Part shown: positions 1 to 7,537 of the stretch, one piece after another
Layout of the letters: every line of letters starts with the position of its first letter
How positions within the stretch are numbered: the first letter of the stretch is position 1
Assembly: GCA_964350145.1 (NCBI GenBank)
Contig: CAYGJL010000037.1
Span: 1-28,448, forward strand
DNA: 28,448 bases
Direction: 5' to 3'
From: JACDCY01 sp964350145
Lineage (GTDB): Bacteria > Gemmatimonadota > Gemmatimonadetes > Gemmatimonadales > Gemmatimonadaceae
The notes under the pieces: model-generated
What the model saw: the letters and a program-made list of their open reading frames with translations, nothing else
The model's database searches: none
What the model was told of the DNA's origin: nothing
Position numbers and translations under genes: made by a program

Positions 1-70
1 CGTGGCGCTCAAAGATTCAGGGGAGATTGTCGCTGGGGAGGGGGTCGCGCGGGGTACCAGGGGAGGAAGC

Positions 71-98
71 AGGTTCAGTGCTCCGAAGCGCCGAACCT
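71..98 (-). terminator. GC-rich hairpin downstream of the MCE gene, possible terminator
   Basis: A 6-bp stem (AGGTTC/GAACCT) continues after one mismatch into a 5-bp stem closed by a CCGA tetraloop. It lies about 25 nt past the stop of the minus-strand MCE gene. A second short stem (CCCGG/CCGGG) sits between it and the gene. There is no U-tract on either side, so an intrinsic terminator is only a possibility. Bases 1-70 show nothing else I can support. Confidence 0.3.
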
Positions 99-123
99 AC
101 GTCAGCCCGGTGCCGGGGTCAAG

Positions 124-1077
124 CTATAGCCGGATGTAGCGGAACGGATTCTTCTTAATGTCCGCCATCAGCGCGTCCAGCTGGCGGCGGAGCTCTACGA
201 GCTCGTTCTGCACGGCCTTGTCGTTCATCGCCCGGCCCGCGGTTCCACGCGCGTCGTCGAGCGAGCGCTGCAGCGATGCCACTCTGTCGCGCAGGTTCTG
301 CACCGACGCGCCGAGCGTGGTATCGCGGCGGAACTTGCCGACCGTGCCGCGCTCCGAGGTGATGAGCAGCCGCAGCGAGTCCACGTCGGACCGGACAGTG
401 CCGAAACGGGCGCCGAATTTCGGATCGTTCAGGATCATGTTGACGGTTCCGCCGCCGCGCGTGAGCCGCGCGGTAAAGCGCGAGAAATCCGCGCCCACGC
501 GGCCGATGTCGCGCGGCCCCTCGACTGCCATCGCGCCGAAGGTCCCGCGCGCGATCTTCATGTCTTCCACCACCGCGCCCACCTCTTCCTTCAGCGCGCC
601 GAAGTCCCGGCCTACCGCGGCGAGCTGCGCCATCACTCCTTCCGCCTGGCGGAAGGCGCCCGCGTACAGCGTGTCGCCGGGTTGCGCTTGGGGAGCGGTG
701 CTCGACCCGGCGCCGATCCCGAGTACCGGCGAGCCGAGAAACGAGCCGAGCGGTGCGATCTGTACCGGCGAGTCCCTGCGGATGAGCGGCAGCGCGCGCT
801 CGAGTACGGCGGCCTTGATCAGGAGCCGCTGGGTGGTGTCCGTCGATGGCGGCCGAAAGACTATACTTTCGATCTTGCCCACTCTTTTGCCGGTCAGATA
901 GACGTCGCCGCCTTCCAGCAGCCCGCCCGTCTCGTCCGCCGCTACGAACAGCGTCACCTTCTTGCCGCGGATGCCGCCAACCTCGGCGAACATGAGCACG
1001 CCAACGACGATCGCCACGACCGCGCCGAGTCCAAGCAGGCCGATCGTGAGCTCCCGCCAGCGGGTTACTTCGGCCAT
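124..1077 (-). CDS. MCE/MlaD family lipid-transport protein
   Basis: A 317-residue protein with one N-terminal membrane anchor (about residues 9-31), an MCE domain (about 38-120, with the typical GGLLEGGDVYLTGKRVGKIE stretch), and a long helical C-terminal half ending in a charged KKNPFRY-type tail. MCE proteins of this type are the periplasmic substrate-binding part of MlaFEDB-like ABC transporters, which move phospholipids across the envelope of diderm bacteria. The ATG overlaps the 3' end of the upstream serine-hydrolase gene by 13 bp, which implies translational coupling and one transcript. The permease and ATPase partners are not in this window and might lie beyond the left edge or elsewhere. 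The family is clear; which lipid is carried, and in which direction, cannot be read from sequence. Confidence 0.85.
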   Translation of the reverse strand: MAEVTRWRELTIGLLGLGAVVAIVVGVLMFAEVGGIRGKKVTLFVAADETGGLLEGGDVYLTGKRVGKIESIVFRPPSTDTTQRLLIKAAVLERALPLIRRDSPVQIAPLGSFLGSPVLGIGAGSSTAPQAQPGDTLYAGAFRQAEGVMAQLAAVGRDFGALKEEVGAVVEDMKIARGTFGAMAVEGPRDIGRVGADFSRFTARLTRGGGTVNMILNDPKFGARFGTVRSDVDSLRLLITSERGTVGKFRRDTTLGASVQNLRDRVASLQRSLDDARGTAGRAMNDKAVQNELVELRRQLDALMADIKKNPFRYIRL

Positions 1078-2006
1078 GCGGCCACTATCGCTTCACCCAT
1101 CCGCGCCATCGTCAGGTTCGGCTCGTTGTCCAGGATCCATCTCCTGTCCGCGTTGTCCTTCGTGAGTACGCATGCGACGACGCGGTGGCGGAGATAGAAC
1201 AGCGAGCACTCCGTCCGCACCGTGTCGCCGAGCCCGGTCTTGCGGGCCGAGCGCACGTTCCCGGCAAAGCGTTGGAGCATGCGGTAGTCGTCGCCGTTCT
1301 CGAGAATGCGCAGCATGGCGGAATCCGCCGCGGGGCTGACCGCCTTCCCCTCGGCCAGCAGCTGGAACAACCGTGCCATCTCGTTCGGAGTAGTCACGCC
1401 GAGCCCGTACTTCACCGAGCTGTCCATGGCGACGCTCGTGCTTCGCAGGAACGACTTGGAATGAACTTTGGTGTTGCGCAGCCCGAGCGCTTCCATCTTG
1501 TCCCACACGCGCCGGATGATGATGCGGTCGAGCAGGAGATTGGTCGCGGTGTTGTCGCTGATCGTTGCCATCAGCCACGCAGCGTCGGCGACGGTGATGA
1601 CCATCCCGTCGTGCAGGTGCTGGAGAATCCCGCTGCCCGGCACCTTGTCGATCGCCAGGACGGTAAGCCGGTCGTCCGGCGACAGCCGGCCGCCGGCGTA
1701 CAGGTCGTACACGGTGACGAGAATCGAAACCTTGATGAGGCTGGCGGTGGGGAAGGTCTCGTCGCCGCGCGCGCTCAGGCTGGCTCCTGTCTCGACGTCG
1801 ATGACGGCGTAGCCGACGGTGCCGTGATGCGCGGCGACCAGCGAGTCCAGCGTTCGCCGGAGCGCGGCCGTATCGGGGCGGAAAGCCGCTGGCTGTGACT
1901 GAGCACCCGCCGGGACGGGCGAGACCAGGACGACGCCCAATGCGAGCGCTCGAAGTCTACGGCAGCACTTCGCTGCTTGCTGATAACTGCTGGCTGTTGG
2001 CTCCAA
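1065..2006 (-). CDS. Class A beta-lactamase-fold serine hydrolase (secreted)
   Basis: This is a penicillin-interactive serine hydrolase of the beta-lactamase2 type. From the start chosen here the motifs are SLIK (nucleophile Ser89, Lys92), SDN (150-152) and KTG (256-258), in the normal order and spacing. The Glu166 loop (ExxLN) of true class A beta-lactamases is not visible between SDN and KTG. A DD-peptidase/esterase-like or weak beta-lactamase activity is therefore as likely as antibiotic resistance. A signal peptide (RRLRALALGVVLVSPVPAGA) precedes the domain. The open frame runs upstream through tRNA-Arg, but that part is a tRNA translation artefact. The first usable codon after the tRNA is TTG at 2006, without a clear Shine-Dalgarno sequence, so the start is uncertain. 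The gene begins 1 nt after the tRNA and overlaps the MCE gene downstream. Confidence 0.8.
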   Translation of the reverse strand: MEPTASSYQQAAKCCRRLRALALGVVLVSPVPAGAQSQPAAFRPDTAALRRTLDSLVAAHHGTVGYAVIDVETGASLSARGDETFPTASLIKVSILVTVYDLYAGGRLSPDDRLTVLAIDKVPGSGILQHLHDGMVITVADAAWLMATISDNTATNLLLDRIIIRRVWDKMEALGLRNTKVHSKSFLRSTSVAMDSSVKYGLGVTTPNEMARLFQLLAEGKAVSPAADSAMLRILENGDDYRMLQRFAGNVRSARKTGLGDTVRTECSLFYLRHRVVACVLTKDNADRRWILDNEPNLTMARMGEAIVAAWPK

Positions 2007-2007
2007 A

Positions 2008-2081
2008 TGCGCGCGGCGGGACTCGAACCCACGACCTTCTGCTCCGGAGGCAGACGCTCTATCCAACTGAGCTACGCGCGC
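2008..2081 (-). tRNA. tRNA-Arg (anticodon CCG)
   Basis: A complete cloverleaf on the minus strand: 7-bp acceptor GCGCGCG/CGCGCGC, D arm with TAGCTCAGTTGGATAGAG, anticodon stem TCTGC/GCAGA around loop CTCCGGA (anticodon CCG, reads CGG), T-arm with GGTTCGAGTCCC, and discriminator A. CCA is not encoded. A good promoter lies upstream (2107-2135). No terminator separates it from the serine-hydrolase gene, whose reading frame opens 1 nt downstream. Confidence 0.97.
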
Positions 2082-2106
2082 GAAGATCGGACGGGAAGGG
2101 ACTCTC

Positions 2107-2135
2107 ATACTAGCGGTTGTTGGACATGGAATCAA
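2107..2135 (-). promoter_or_regulatory. Sigma70-like promoter for tRNA-Arg(CCG)
   Basis: On the minus strand a -35 box TTGATT (2130-2135) and a -10 box TAGTAT (2107-2112) are separated by exactly 17 nt. Each matches the consensus at 4 of 6 positions. Transcription would start about 20 nt before the mature tRNA 5' end. Probably drives the tRNA, serine-hydrolase and MCE genes together. Confidence 0.55.
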
Positions 2136-2162
2136 CGCGTGGTCGATTGCACTCAGGACTTT

Positions 2163-2360
2163 GGATTGCGGACCCTTGCGGCCTCAGGACTAACAGCCAT
2201 CGCGGATCGGCGATTAATCGAGGACTGAGGACTGAGGATGGGCGGAACAGCGGGGGAAAGACAGTAGGTGCCTCTCTCCCCGATCCGCAATCCTCAATTA
2301 ATCGTCGATCCGCGATTGTAGTTAGTCCCGAGGCCGCAAAGGTCCGCAGTCCTCAATCCG
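2163..2360. repeat. Long imperfect palindrome, repeat family 2, copy 1
   Basis: Two arms (about 2168-2239 and 2279-2347) are reverse complements with scattered mismatches, separated by a variable centre. The left core 2175-2231 matches 23761-23817 at 55 of 57 positions. The right core 2293-2339 matches 23843-23889 at 43 of 47. The non-homologous centre is 61 nt between the cores here and 25 nt in the other copy. The element lies in the divergent gap between a minus-strand tRNA gene and icd. It has no coding capacity; its nature (MITE-like, REP/BIME-like or structured RNA) is unknown. Confidence 0.85.
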
Positions 2361-2415
2361 GAGTCGCAGGCACAACGGTAATCTGACGCCTCGCCGCCTC
2401 GATTAAGTTTGCCGC

Positions 2416-3867
2416 ATGCACGCAGCCAAGCGCAAACACATCACGGTCATTCCGGGCGACGGGATCGGCCCGGAAGTCGTAAGGGCCGCCCTCCGAGTCG
2501 TGGAGGCCGCGGGAGTGGACCTGGAGCTGGACGAATGCGAAGCCGGCGCCAAGGTGTTCGCCGCGGGGAACGCGACGGGCGTTCCGCAGGAGACCATTGA
2601 CTCCGTGACGCGCACCTGCGTCCTCCTCAAAGGACCGCTCGAGACGCCCATCGGCTATGGCGCGAAGAGCGCAAACGTCACCCTGCGGAAGCTGTTCGAG
2701 ACCTTCGGCAACATCCGGCCGGTGCGCACTCTGCCGGGCGTGAAGACGCCGTACAGCGACCGGAATCTCGACATCGTGATCGTGCGCGAGAACGTCGAGG
2801 ATCTGTACTCCGGCGTGGAGCACATGCAGACCCCCGGCGTCGCGCAGTGCCTCAAGCTGATCTCGCGCAACGGCTGCGAGAAGATCGTGAAGCTCGCGTT
2901 CGAGTTCGCGCTGGCGGAGGGACGGCACGTCGTGCACTGCGCCACGAAGGCGAACATCATGAAGTTCACGGAGGGCATGCTGCAGCACGCCTTCGAGGAC
3001 ATCGCGCCGAAATATCCGGCGATCGAGGCCAAGCACATCCTGGTGGACAACTGCGCCCACCAGCTCGCCATGCGGCCGGAGCAGTTCGACATCATCGTGA
3101 CGACGAACATGAACGGCGACATCCTCAGCGACCTCACCTCGGGGCTCACCGGCGGGCTCGGCTTCGCGCCGTCGGCGAACATCGGCAGCCGCGTGTCCAT
3201 CTTCGAGGCGGTGCACGGCTCCGCGCCGGACATCGCGGGCAGGAACGTCGCCAACCCGACGGCGCTCATCTTCAGCGCCGCGATGATGCTGCGCCACATC
3301 GACGAGGGGAAGGCGGCCACGGCGATCGAGCACGCGGTGGTCTGCGCCTTCGAGCATGGCGTACACACCGGCGACATGCTCGGTACGGGGAGTCCTGTCT
3401 CGACCACCGGATTCGCGGACGCGGTCATCGCCAACCTCGGCAAGCGCTCGTCCATCGGCAAGCAGCGCAAGCACGGGCACTTCAAGGTTCCCCCTTTGGT
3501 CGAGTCGGTGGTGTTCGTAAAGCCGGCGACGCGCCGCGTCGTCGGCGCCGACGTCTTCGTCGAGTCGCTCCTCCAGCCGGGCGAGCTCGGGAGAAAGGTC
3601 GAGTCGCTGGTGGCCGACAGCTCGCTCAAGCTCGCGGGGATCGCCAACCGCGGCACCGCCGTCTATCCCGAGGTGGAAGCCAAGGTCGGACTGGTGGATC
3701 ACTATCGCTGCCGGTTCGTGTCGCGCGACGCAGACAAGGACGTCGGTGACGCGCAGCTGATCGACCTGCTCCAGCGCCTCGCCGGCGACCTGTGCTGGAT
3801 GCACGTTGAGAAGCTGCAGCAGTTCGACGGCGAGGACGCGTTCAGCAAGTCGGCCGGCCAGGCGTAG
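2416..3867 (+). CDS. icd: Isocitrate dehydrogenase, NAD-type, with C-terminal extension
   Basis: This enzyme of the citric acid cycle oxidatively decarboxylates isocitrate to 2-oxoglutarate. The isopropylmalate/isocitrate dehydrogenase fold is complete: PGDGIGPEV near the N terminus, the substrate loop SANVTLRK (Ser85, Asn87, Arg91), the RENVEDLYSGVEH segment (124-136), and the metal-binding region with Asp211, Asp235 and Asp239. At the cofactor loop HGSAPDIAG, Asp272-Ile273 replace the Lys-Tyr pair that selects NADP in the E. coli enzyme, which predicts NAD use. At 483 residues it is longer than E. coli Icd. Residues after about 340 form an extra domain like that of the Thermus enzyme. No clear Shine-Dalgarno precedes the ATG. 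The ElaA-type gene follows after 6 nt, so the two are probably co-transcribed. Confidence 0.93.
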   Translation: MHAAKRKHITVIPGDGIGPEVVRAALRVVEAAGVDLELDECEAGAKVFAAGNATGVPQETIDSVTRTCVLLKGPLETPIGYGAKSANVTLRKLFETFGNIRPVRTLPGVKTPYSDRNLDIVIVRENVEDLYSGVEHMQTPGVAQCLKLISRNGCEKIVKLAFEFALAEGRHVVHCATKANIMKFTEGMLQHAFEDIAPKYPAIEAKHILVDNCAHQLAMRPEQFDIIVTTNMNGDILSDLTSGLTGGLGFAPSANIGSRVSIFEAVHGSAPDIAGRNVANPTALIFSAAMMLRHIDEGKAATAIEHAVVCAFEHGVHTGDMLGTGSPVSTTGFADAVIANLGKRSSIGKQRKHGHFKVPPLVESVVFVKPATRRVVGADVFVESLLQPGELGRKVESLVADSSLKLAGIANRGTAVYPEVEAKVGLVDHYRCRFVSRDADKDVGDAQLIDLLQRLAGDLCWMHVEKLQQFDGEDAFSKSAGQA

Positions 3868-3873
3868 CGCGCG

Positions 3874-4320
3874 ATGCCGGTATGGGTCTGGCGCTCTTTC
3901 GCCGAGCTCACCCCCGACGAGCTGTATGACGTCCTCGCGCTGCGGCAGATCGTGTTCGCGGTCGAGCAGAATTGCGCGTATCTGGACGCCGACGGCTGCG
4001 ACCGCCGGTCACGCCATCTCTACGCGCGGGACGCGACCGGGCTGATGGTCGCTTACCTGCGGCTCGTCGAGCCCGGAGTGAAATATCCGGAGCCGTCCAT
4101 CGGGCGCGTGATAACCCACCCCAGCGTGCGACGGACCGGGCTCGGGCGCGAGCTCATGGCCGAAGGAATTCGCGGCGCGGCCAAGCATTATCCCGGCACC
4201 CCGATTCGAATCGGCGCGCAGAAGTGGGCGGAGCCGTTCTATCGGTCGCTCGGGTTCGAGGCCGTGGGGGAAGAGTACATCGAAGACGACATCCCGCATG
4301 TGGAGATGGTTCGGCAGTGA
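3874..4320 (+). CDS. elaA: ElaA-type GNAT N-acetyltransferase
   Basis: A 148-residue single-domain acetyltransferase of the Gcn5-related family. The N-terminal part LYDVLALRQIVFAVEQNCAY followed by a conserved Asp-rich DADG segment is characteristic of the ElaA subgroup. The acetyl-CoA pyrophosphate loop is RRTGLGRELM, in the usual position after the beta-strand that carries IGRVITHP. The C-terminal FYRSLGFEAVGEEYIEDDIPH motif is also typical, with the FYxxxGF helix and the closing His. The substrate of ElaA proteins is not established. It begins 6 nt after icd stops and ends directly at a large palindrome, which may terminate the operon. Confidence 0.9.
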   Translation: MPVWVWRSFAELTPDELYDVLALRQIVFAVEQNCAYLDADGCDRRSRHLYARDATGLMVAYLRLVEPGVKYPEPSIGRVITHPSVRRTGLGRELMAEGIRGAAKHYPGTPIRIGAQKWAEPFYRSLGFEAVGEEYIEDDIPHVEMVRQ

Positions 4321-4443
4321 AAACTGCCAAATAGAACTGCCAAGCTGCGAGCTGCCAGCTGAAAACGCCCCCAGCTGCGAGCGGCTCGTGGCTGGGAGCT
4401 TCTAGCTGGCAGCGCGCAGCTTGGCAGTTCTATGTGGTAGTTA
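4321..4443. repeat. ~120 bp palindrome, repeat family 1, copy A
   Basis: Starting at the base after the ElaA stop codon, two ~59-nt arms are near-perfect reverse complements with almost no loop (centre near 4380). Both ends read AACTNCCA. The core 4371-4407 is the reverse complement of 8553-8589 at 36 of 37 positions, so the two copies of this family are in opposite orientation. As RNA it would form a very stable hairpin and could end the icd-elaA transcript. Non-coding. Confidence 0.88.
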
Positions 4444-4465
4444 AGTCCTCAACGGAGGATCCCAG

Positions 4466-6187
4466 GTGACCAGGCACAATTACGACCGGCGCGCGTTCAT
4501 GGAGTACTTCGCCGCCGCGGGATTCGGCTCGACGCTGCTGCCGGGAGTTCTCTGGTCGCAGGTCGCGGGCGGCGCGGAGATCACCGCGGCGACCGTAAAA
4601 TGCGCCGAGGAGATCGCGGGGCTCAGCCTCGACGACGACGAGCGCGAGATGATGGTGGCCGGCCTCCGCAGCCAGGAAGCGCGCATCCGCTCGCTTCACG
4701 CCATCGAACTGGCGAACTCGGAGTCGCCGGTGCTCACGTTCAATCCGTTGCCCGCGGGAAGGAGCGTTCCCGCCGAGCCGCGGCGCGTGAGCCGGCCGAA
4801 CGCGAGGCCGAGAGCGGTTCCGCGCGACCTCGAGGAGCTGGCGTTTGCTTCGGTAGCCGAGCTCGGCGCGCTCGTGCGCGCGCGGCGCGTGACTTCGACG
4901 CAGCTCACCGACATGTATCTCGCGCGGATCAAGCGGCTCGATCCGTCGCTGCACGCGGTCATCACGCTTACGGAGGAGCGGGCGCGCGCGCAGGCGCTCG
5001 CCGCCGACCAGGAGATCGCGCGGGGCCGCTACCGCGGACCGCTGCACGGAATTCCATGGGGCGCGAAGGATCTGCTCGCCGTGCGGGGCTACAAGACGAC
5101 GTGGGGCGCCGGCCCGTATCGCGAGCAGCTGATCGATCAGGACGCGACGGTCGTGCAGCGGCTCGACGCGGCCGGAGCGGTGCTGCTCGCGAAGCTCTCG
5201 CTCGGCGAGCTGGCGCAGGGCGACGTGTGGTTTGGCGGGATGACGCGGAATCCATGGAAGCTGGACCAGGGCTCGAGCGGCTCGTCCGCCGGGCCCGCTG
5301 CGGCGACGGCCGCCGGGCTCGTTGCGTTCTCGATCGGCAGCGAAACGCTGGGCTCGATCTCCTCGCCATCCACGCGCTGCGGAGTGACCGGACTCCGCCC
5401 CACCTACGGCCGCGTGCCGAAGACCGGCGCGATGGCGCTGTCGTGGACGATGGACAAGCTCGGGCCGATCTGCCGCAGCGCGGAGGACTGCGCCCTCGTG
5501 CTGGATGCGATCAGCGGCGCGGATGGAGCGGACGCGAGCGCGATCGCCCCCCGATTCGTTCCCGATTGGCGGCTGCGCGCGCGCGACGTCCGAATCGGTT
5601 ACTTCAAGGGCGCGTTCGACGTGCCGGAGCGCGACAGCGCGAATCTCGAGCGCACGCTCCACTCGACCAAGCCGTTCGACGACGCCGCGCTCGACGTCTT
5701 ACGGGGACTCGGGATAAACCTCGTGCCCGTCGAGATGCCGCAGCTCGCGTACGACGCCATGCGACTCATTCTGACCGCCGAAGCCGCGGCGGCGTTCGAC
5801 TCCCTGACGCGGTCGAACCGCGACGACGAGCTGGTGCAGCAGAGCCGGAACGACTGGGCCAACACGTTTCGCGTCGCGCGTTTCATCCCCGCGGTGGACT
5901 ACATCAACGCCAACCGGCTGCGGGCGCGCGCGATCGCGGAATGGACCAAACTGTTCGAGACCGTGGACGTGATCGTCACGCCGACATCGGTCGCCGGATT
6001 CCCCCAGCTCGTGGCCACGAACCTCACCGGGCATCCGGCCGTGATCCTGCCGCACGGCTTCCGCGCGGACGGCACCCCGGTCTCGCTGACTTTCCTCGGC
6101 ACGTTGTTCGGCGAGGCGAAGCTCCTTGCCGTGGCTCAGGCGTATCAGGCGGCAACGGCTTTTCACGTTCGAAGGCCCGCCCTGTAG
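4466..6187 (+). CDS. Amidase-signature family hydrolase with Tat-type signal
   Basis: A 573-residue amidase-signature enzyme. The catalytic Ser-cisSer-Lys triad is visible: Lys201 in WGAKD, the cis-Ser in the GSSGSSAG loop (269-276), and nucleophile Ser297 in GSETLGSIS, followed by RCGVTGLRPTYGRVPKTG. The N terminus carries a twin-arginine pattern (DRRAFM, residues 7-12) before a short hydrophobic stretch, so export by Tat in folded form is likely. Members hydrolyse C-N bonds of amides; some are aspartyl/glutamyl-tRNA amidotransferase subunits, but the signal peptide and lack of GatB/C neighbours argue against that here. GTG is chosen because GGAGG (4454-4458) precedes it by 7 nt. The region between about 45 and 120 is an extension without a motif I recognise. 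The true substrate is unknown. Confidence 0.9.
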   Translation: MTRHNYDRRAFMEYFAAAGFGSTLLPGVLWSQVAGGAEITAATVKCAEEIAGLSLDDDEREMMVAGLRSQEARIRSLHAIELANSESPVLTFNPLPAGRSVPAEPRRVSRPNARPRAVPRDLEELAFASVAELGALVRARRVTSTQLTDMYLARIKRLDPSLHAVITLTEERARAQALAADQEIARGRYRGPLHGIPWGAKDLLAVRGYKTTWGAGPYREQLIDQDATVVQRLDAAGAVLLAKLSLGELAQGDVWFGGMTRNPWKLDQGSSGSSAGPAAATAAGLVAFSIGSETLGSISSPSTRCGVTGLRPTYGRVPKTGAMALSWTMDKLGPICRSAEDCALVLDAISGADGADASAIAPRFVPDWRLRARDVRIGYFKGAFDVPERDSANLERTLHSTKPFDDAALDVLRGLGINLVPVEMPQLAYDAMRLILTAEAAAAFDSLTRSNRDDELVQQSRNDWANTFRVARFIPAVDYINANRLRARAIAEWTKLFETVDVIVTPTSVAGFPQLVATNLTGHPAVILPHGFRADGTPVSLTFLGTLFGEAKLLAVAQAYQAATAFHVRRPAL

Positions 6188-6222
6188 CCGCCTCCGGCAT
6201 GACGGTAAGTACTTGACAGAAC

Positions 6223-6251
6223 TTGACTTAGAAGCCGGAACCATCTATGTT
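6223..6251 (+). promoter_or_regulatory. Sigma70-like promoter ahead of the c-di-GMP riboswitch
   Basis: TTGACT (6223-6228) and TATGTT (6246-6251) are separated by 17 nt. Another TTGACA lies at 6213-6218 but has no well-spaced -10 box. Transcription would start near 6258 and give a ~140-nt leader that contains a hairpin, the aptamer and the first GH6 ribosome-binding site. Confidence 0.6.
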
Positions 6252-6277
6252 TAGAGGGTATAAACAAAGGTGTTCTT

Positions 6278-6301
6278 CCGGCCCTGAGAGTCAGGTGCCG
6301 G
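6278..6301 (+). other. Leader hairpin directly 5' of the aptamer
   Basis: CCGGC-CCTGA, loop GAG, TCAGG, one bulged T, GCCGG: a 10-bp stem that ends at the base before the aptamer's closing helix. It may stack on that helix or insulate aptamer folding. Its role is unknown. Confidence 0.6.
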
Positions 6302-6396
6302 CCTTCGACAAACGGCATACTCGTTGAAAGACGAGGACGCAAAGCCTCGAGGCTAAAGCGACGCAAATCGCCACGCCGGTCGGGCCACCGAAGAGG
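6302..6396 (+). promoter_or_regulatory. Cyclic-di-GMP-I (GEMM) riboswitch
   Basis: The leader shows the core of the GEMM-I aptamer: GACAAAC (6307-6313), a stem-loop CTCGTT-GAAA-GACGAG with the GNRA tetraloop at 6326-6329, the invariant GACGCAAAGCC (6336-6346), GGCTAAA (6351-6357), a small GCGA/TCGC hairpin, and a CCGGT...ACCG 3' helix. The closing helix pairs 6303-6307 (CTTCG) with 6389-6393 (CGAAG) and may extend to 6395. That places the ribosome-binding site AGAGG (6392-6396) partly inside the helix, only 5 nt from the ATG of the first GH6 gene. Inference: ligand binding hides the ribosome-binding site, a translational OFF switch. The G aligned to position 20 of Vc2 is kept, which favours c-di-GMP over cGAMP, but the alignment there is loose. 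Confidence 0.85.
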
Positions 6397-6401
6397 TCTG
6401 C

Positions 6402-7457
6402 ATGGATAATTCAGTGTTCGTCTACCGATCGACCGGTATCGCGCCTGTGCTGCGCGCCGGTTTCGCGCGCGCGCTGGTGATCTCGGCTACGGCAGTGCTG
6501 GCTGCATGCGGCGGCGACGGTGGGCAAGCCACAGGTCCCGGCACGATCGACGCGGACGGCACGAATTCGGCTCCGTCCAACTCGGCGAACCCGTTCGCCG
6601 GCCAGAAGCTGTACGTCAACCCGGGCTCGAACGCGCGCAAGACCGCGGACGAGTGGCGCGCGACGCGGCCGGACGACGCGCAGCAGATGGACAAGATCGC
6701 CGCGCGCTCGCAGGCGCGGTGGTTCAACGAGTGGGTCGGCGACATCTACACGGCGGTGACCGGCGCGATGAGCGCCGCGGAATCGCAGGGCGCGCTGCCT
6801 GTGCTCGTGGCGTACAACATTCCCGACCGCGACTGCGGCGGACTGTCCGGCGGCGGTGGCGCGACGGCGGAAGGGTACCGCACGTGGATCACCGCGTTCG
6901 CGAATGCCATCGGTGGGAGGAAGGCGGCCGTCATTCTCGAGCCCGACGCGCTGGCGAACATGGGCTGCCTTTCAACGGCGGGACAGGAGAGCCGCGTGGA
7001 TCTCATCCGGTACGCGATCCAGGCCCTGAAGGGCAAGGGCGCGGCCGTGTATCTCGACGCCGGCCATCCCGCGTGGCATTCGCCTTCGGAGATGGCGCGC
7101 CGGCTGAATCTGGCCGACATCCGGAACGCCGACGGCTTCGCGCTAAACGTGTCGAACTTCGTCGCGACGTCGCTCAACATCGCCTACGGCGAGCAGATCT
7201 CGGCGCTCGTGGGCGGCAAGCACTTCGTCATAGACACCGGCCGGAACGGGCTGGGCGCGACCGCGGACAATCAGTGGTGTAATCCGTCTGGCCGCGCGCT
7301 GGGCATGGCGCCGACCGCGAGCGCCGGCCGCGCACTGGCGGACGCATACCTCTGGATCAAGCCTCCGGGCGAGTCGGACGGCGCGTGCAACGGTGCGCCC
7401 GCGGCCGGCAGGTGGTGGCCGGAGTACGCGCTCGATCTGGCGCGGCGATCTCCCTGA
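6402..7457 (+). CDS. GH6 family beta-1,4-glucanase, lipoprotein
   Basis: A glycoside hydrolase family 6 enzyme (endoglucanase or cellobiohydrolase, inverting, acting on beta-1,4-glucan). Family landmarks in order: YNIPDRDCG with proton donor Asp144, ILEPDALA with Asp182, YLDAGHPAWH, GFALNVSNF, GGKHFVIDTGRNG, WCNP, and KPPGESDG with Asp326 at the catalytic-base position of characterised GH6 enzymes. A lipobox (VLAAC, Cys36) suggests an outer-membrane lipoprotein. A Ser/Gly/Asn-rich linker (about 37-64) follows; there is no carbohydrate-binding module. Translation starts inside the expression region of the c-di-GMP riboswitch. The second GH6 gene follows 80 nt downstream and the pair is probably one operon. 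Endo versus exo action depends on loop coverage, which I cannot judge. Confidence 0.93.
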   Translation: MDNSVFVYRSTGIAPVLRAGFARALVISATAVLAACGGDGGQATGPGTIDADGTNSAPSNSANPFAGQKLYVNPGSNARKTADEWRATRPDDAQQMDKIAARSQARWFNEWVGDIYTAVTGAMSAAESQGALPVLVAYNIPDRDCGGLSGGGGATAEGYRTWITAFANAIGGRKAAVILEPDALANMGCLSTAGQESRVDLIRYAIQALKGKGAAVYLDAGHPAWHSPSEMARRLNLADIRNADGFALNVSNFVATSLNIAYGEQISALVGGKHFVIDTGRNGLGATADNQWCNPSGRALGMAPTASAGRALADAYLWIKPPGESDGACNGAPAAGRWWPEYALDLARRSP

Positions 7458-7488
7458 TCAGCGTCCCGAGGTAACAATTCGGGGCTGA
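7458..7488 (+). other. Intercistronic hairpin between the two GH6 genes
   Basis: Immediately after the stop codon, TCAGC-(GT bulge)-CCCGA pairs with TCGGG-GCTGA across a 9-nt loop. No U-tract follows. It could stabilise the upstream mRNA end or tune expression of the second gene; it does not look like a terminator or a second aptamer. Confidence 0.4.
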
Positions 7489-7537
7489 CGCCCGTCCGGG
7501 AAGCAGTGGCAAGCGAGATGCGGGGGAGGAGTGCAGC

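Noticed and set aside
2007..2135. N-terminal extension of the class A hydrolase frame through the tRNA gene (ARVAQLDRASASGAEGRGFE)
   Set aside because: This is the well-known false translation of a tRNA-Arg gene, not protein.
2353..3804. 483-residue frame opposite icd
   Set aside because: An antisense shadow of a clear isocitrate dehydrogenase gene.
7458..7537. Possible second c-di-GMP aptamer before the second GH6 gene
   Set aside because: None of the conserved GEMM core elements are present; only a simple bulged hairpin.
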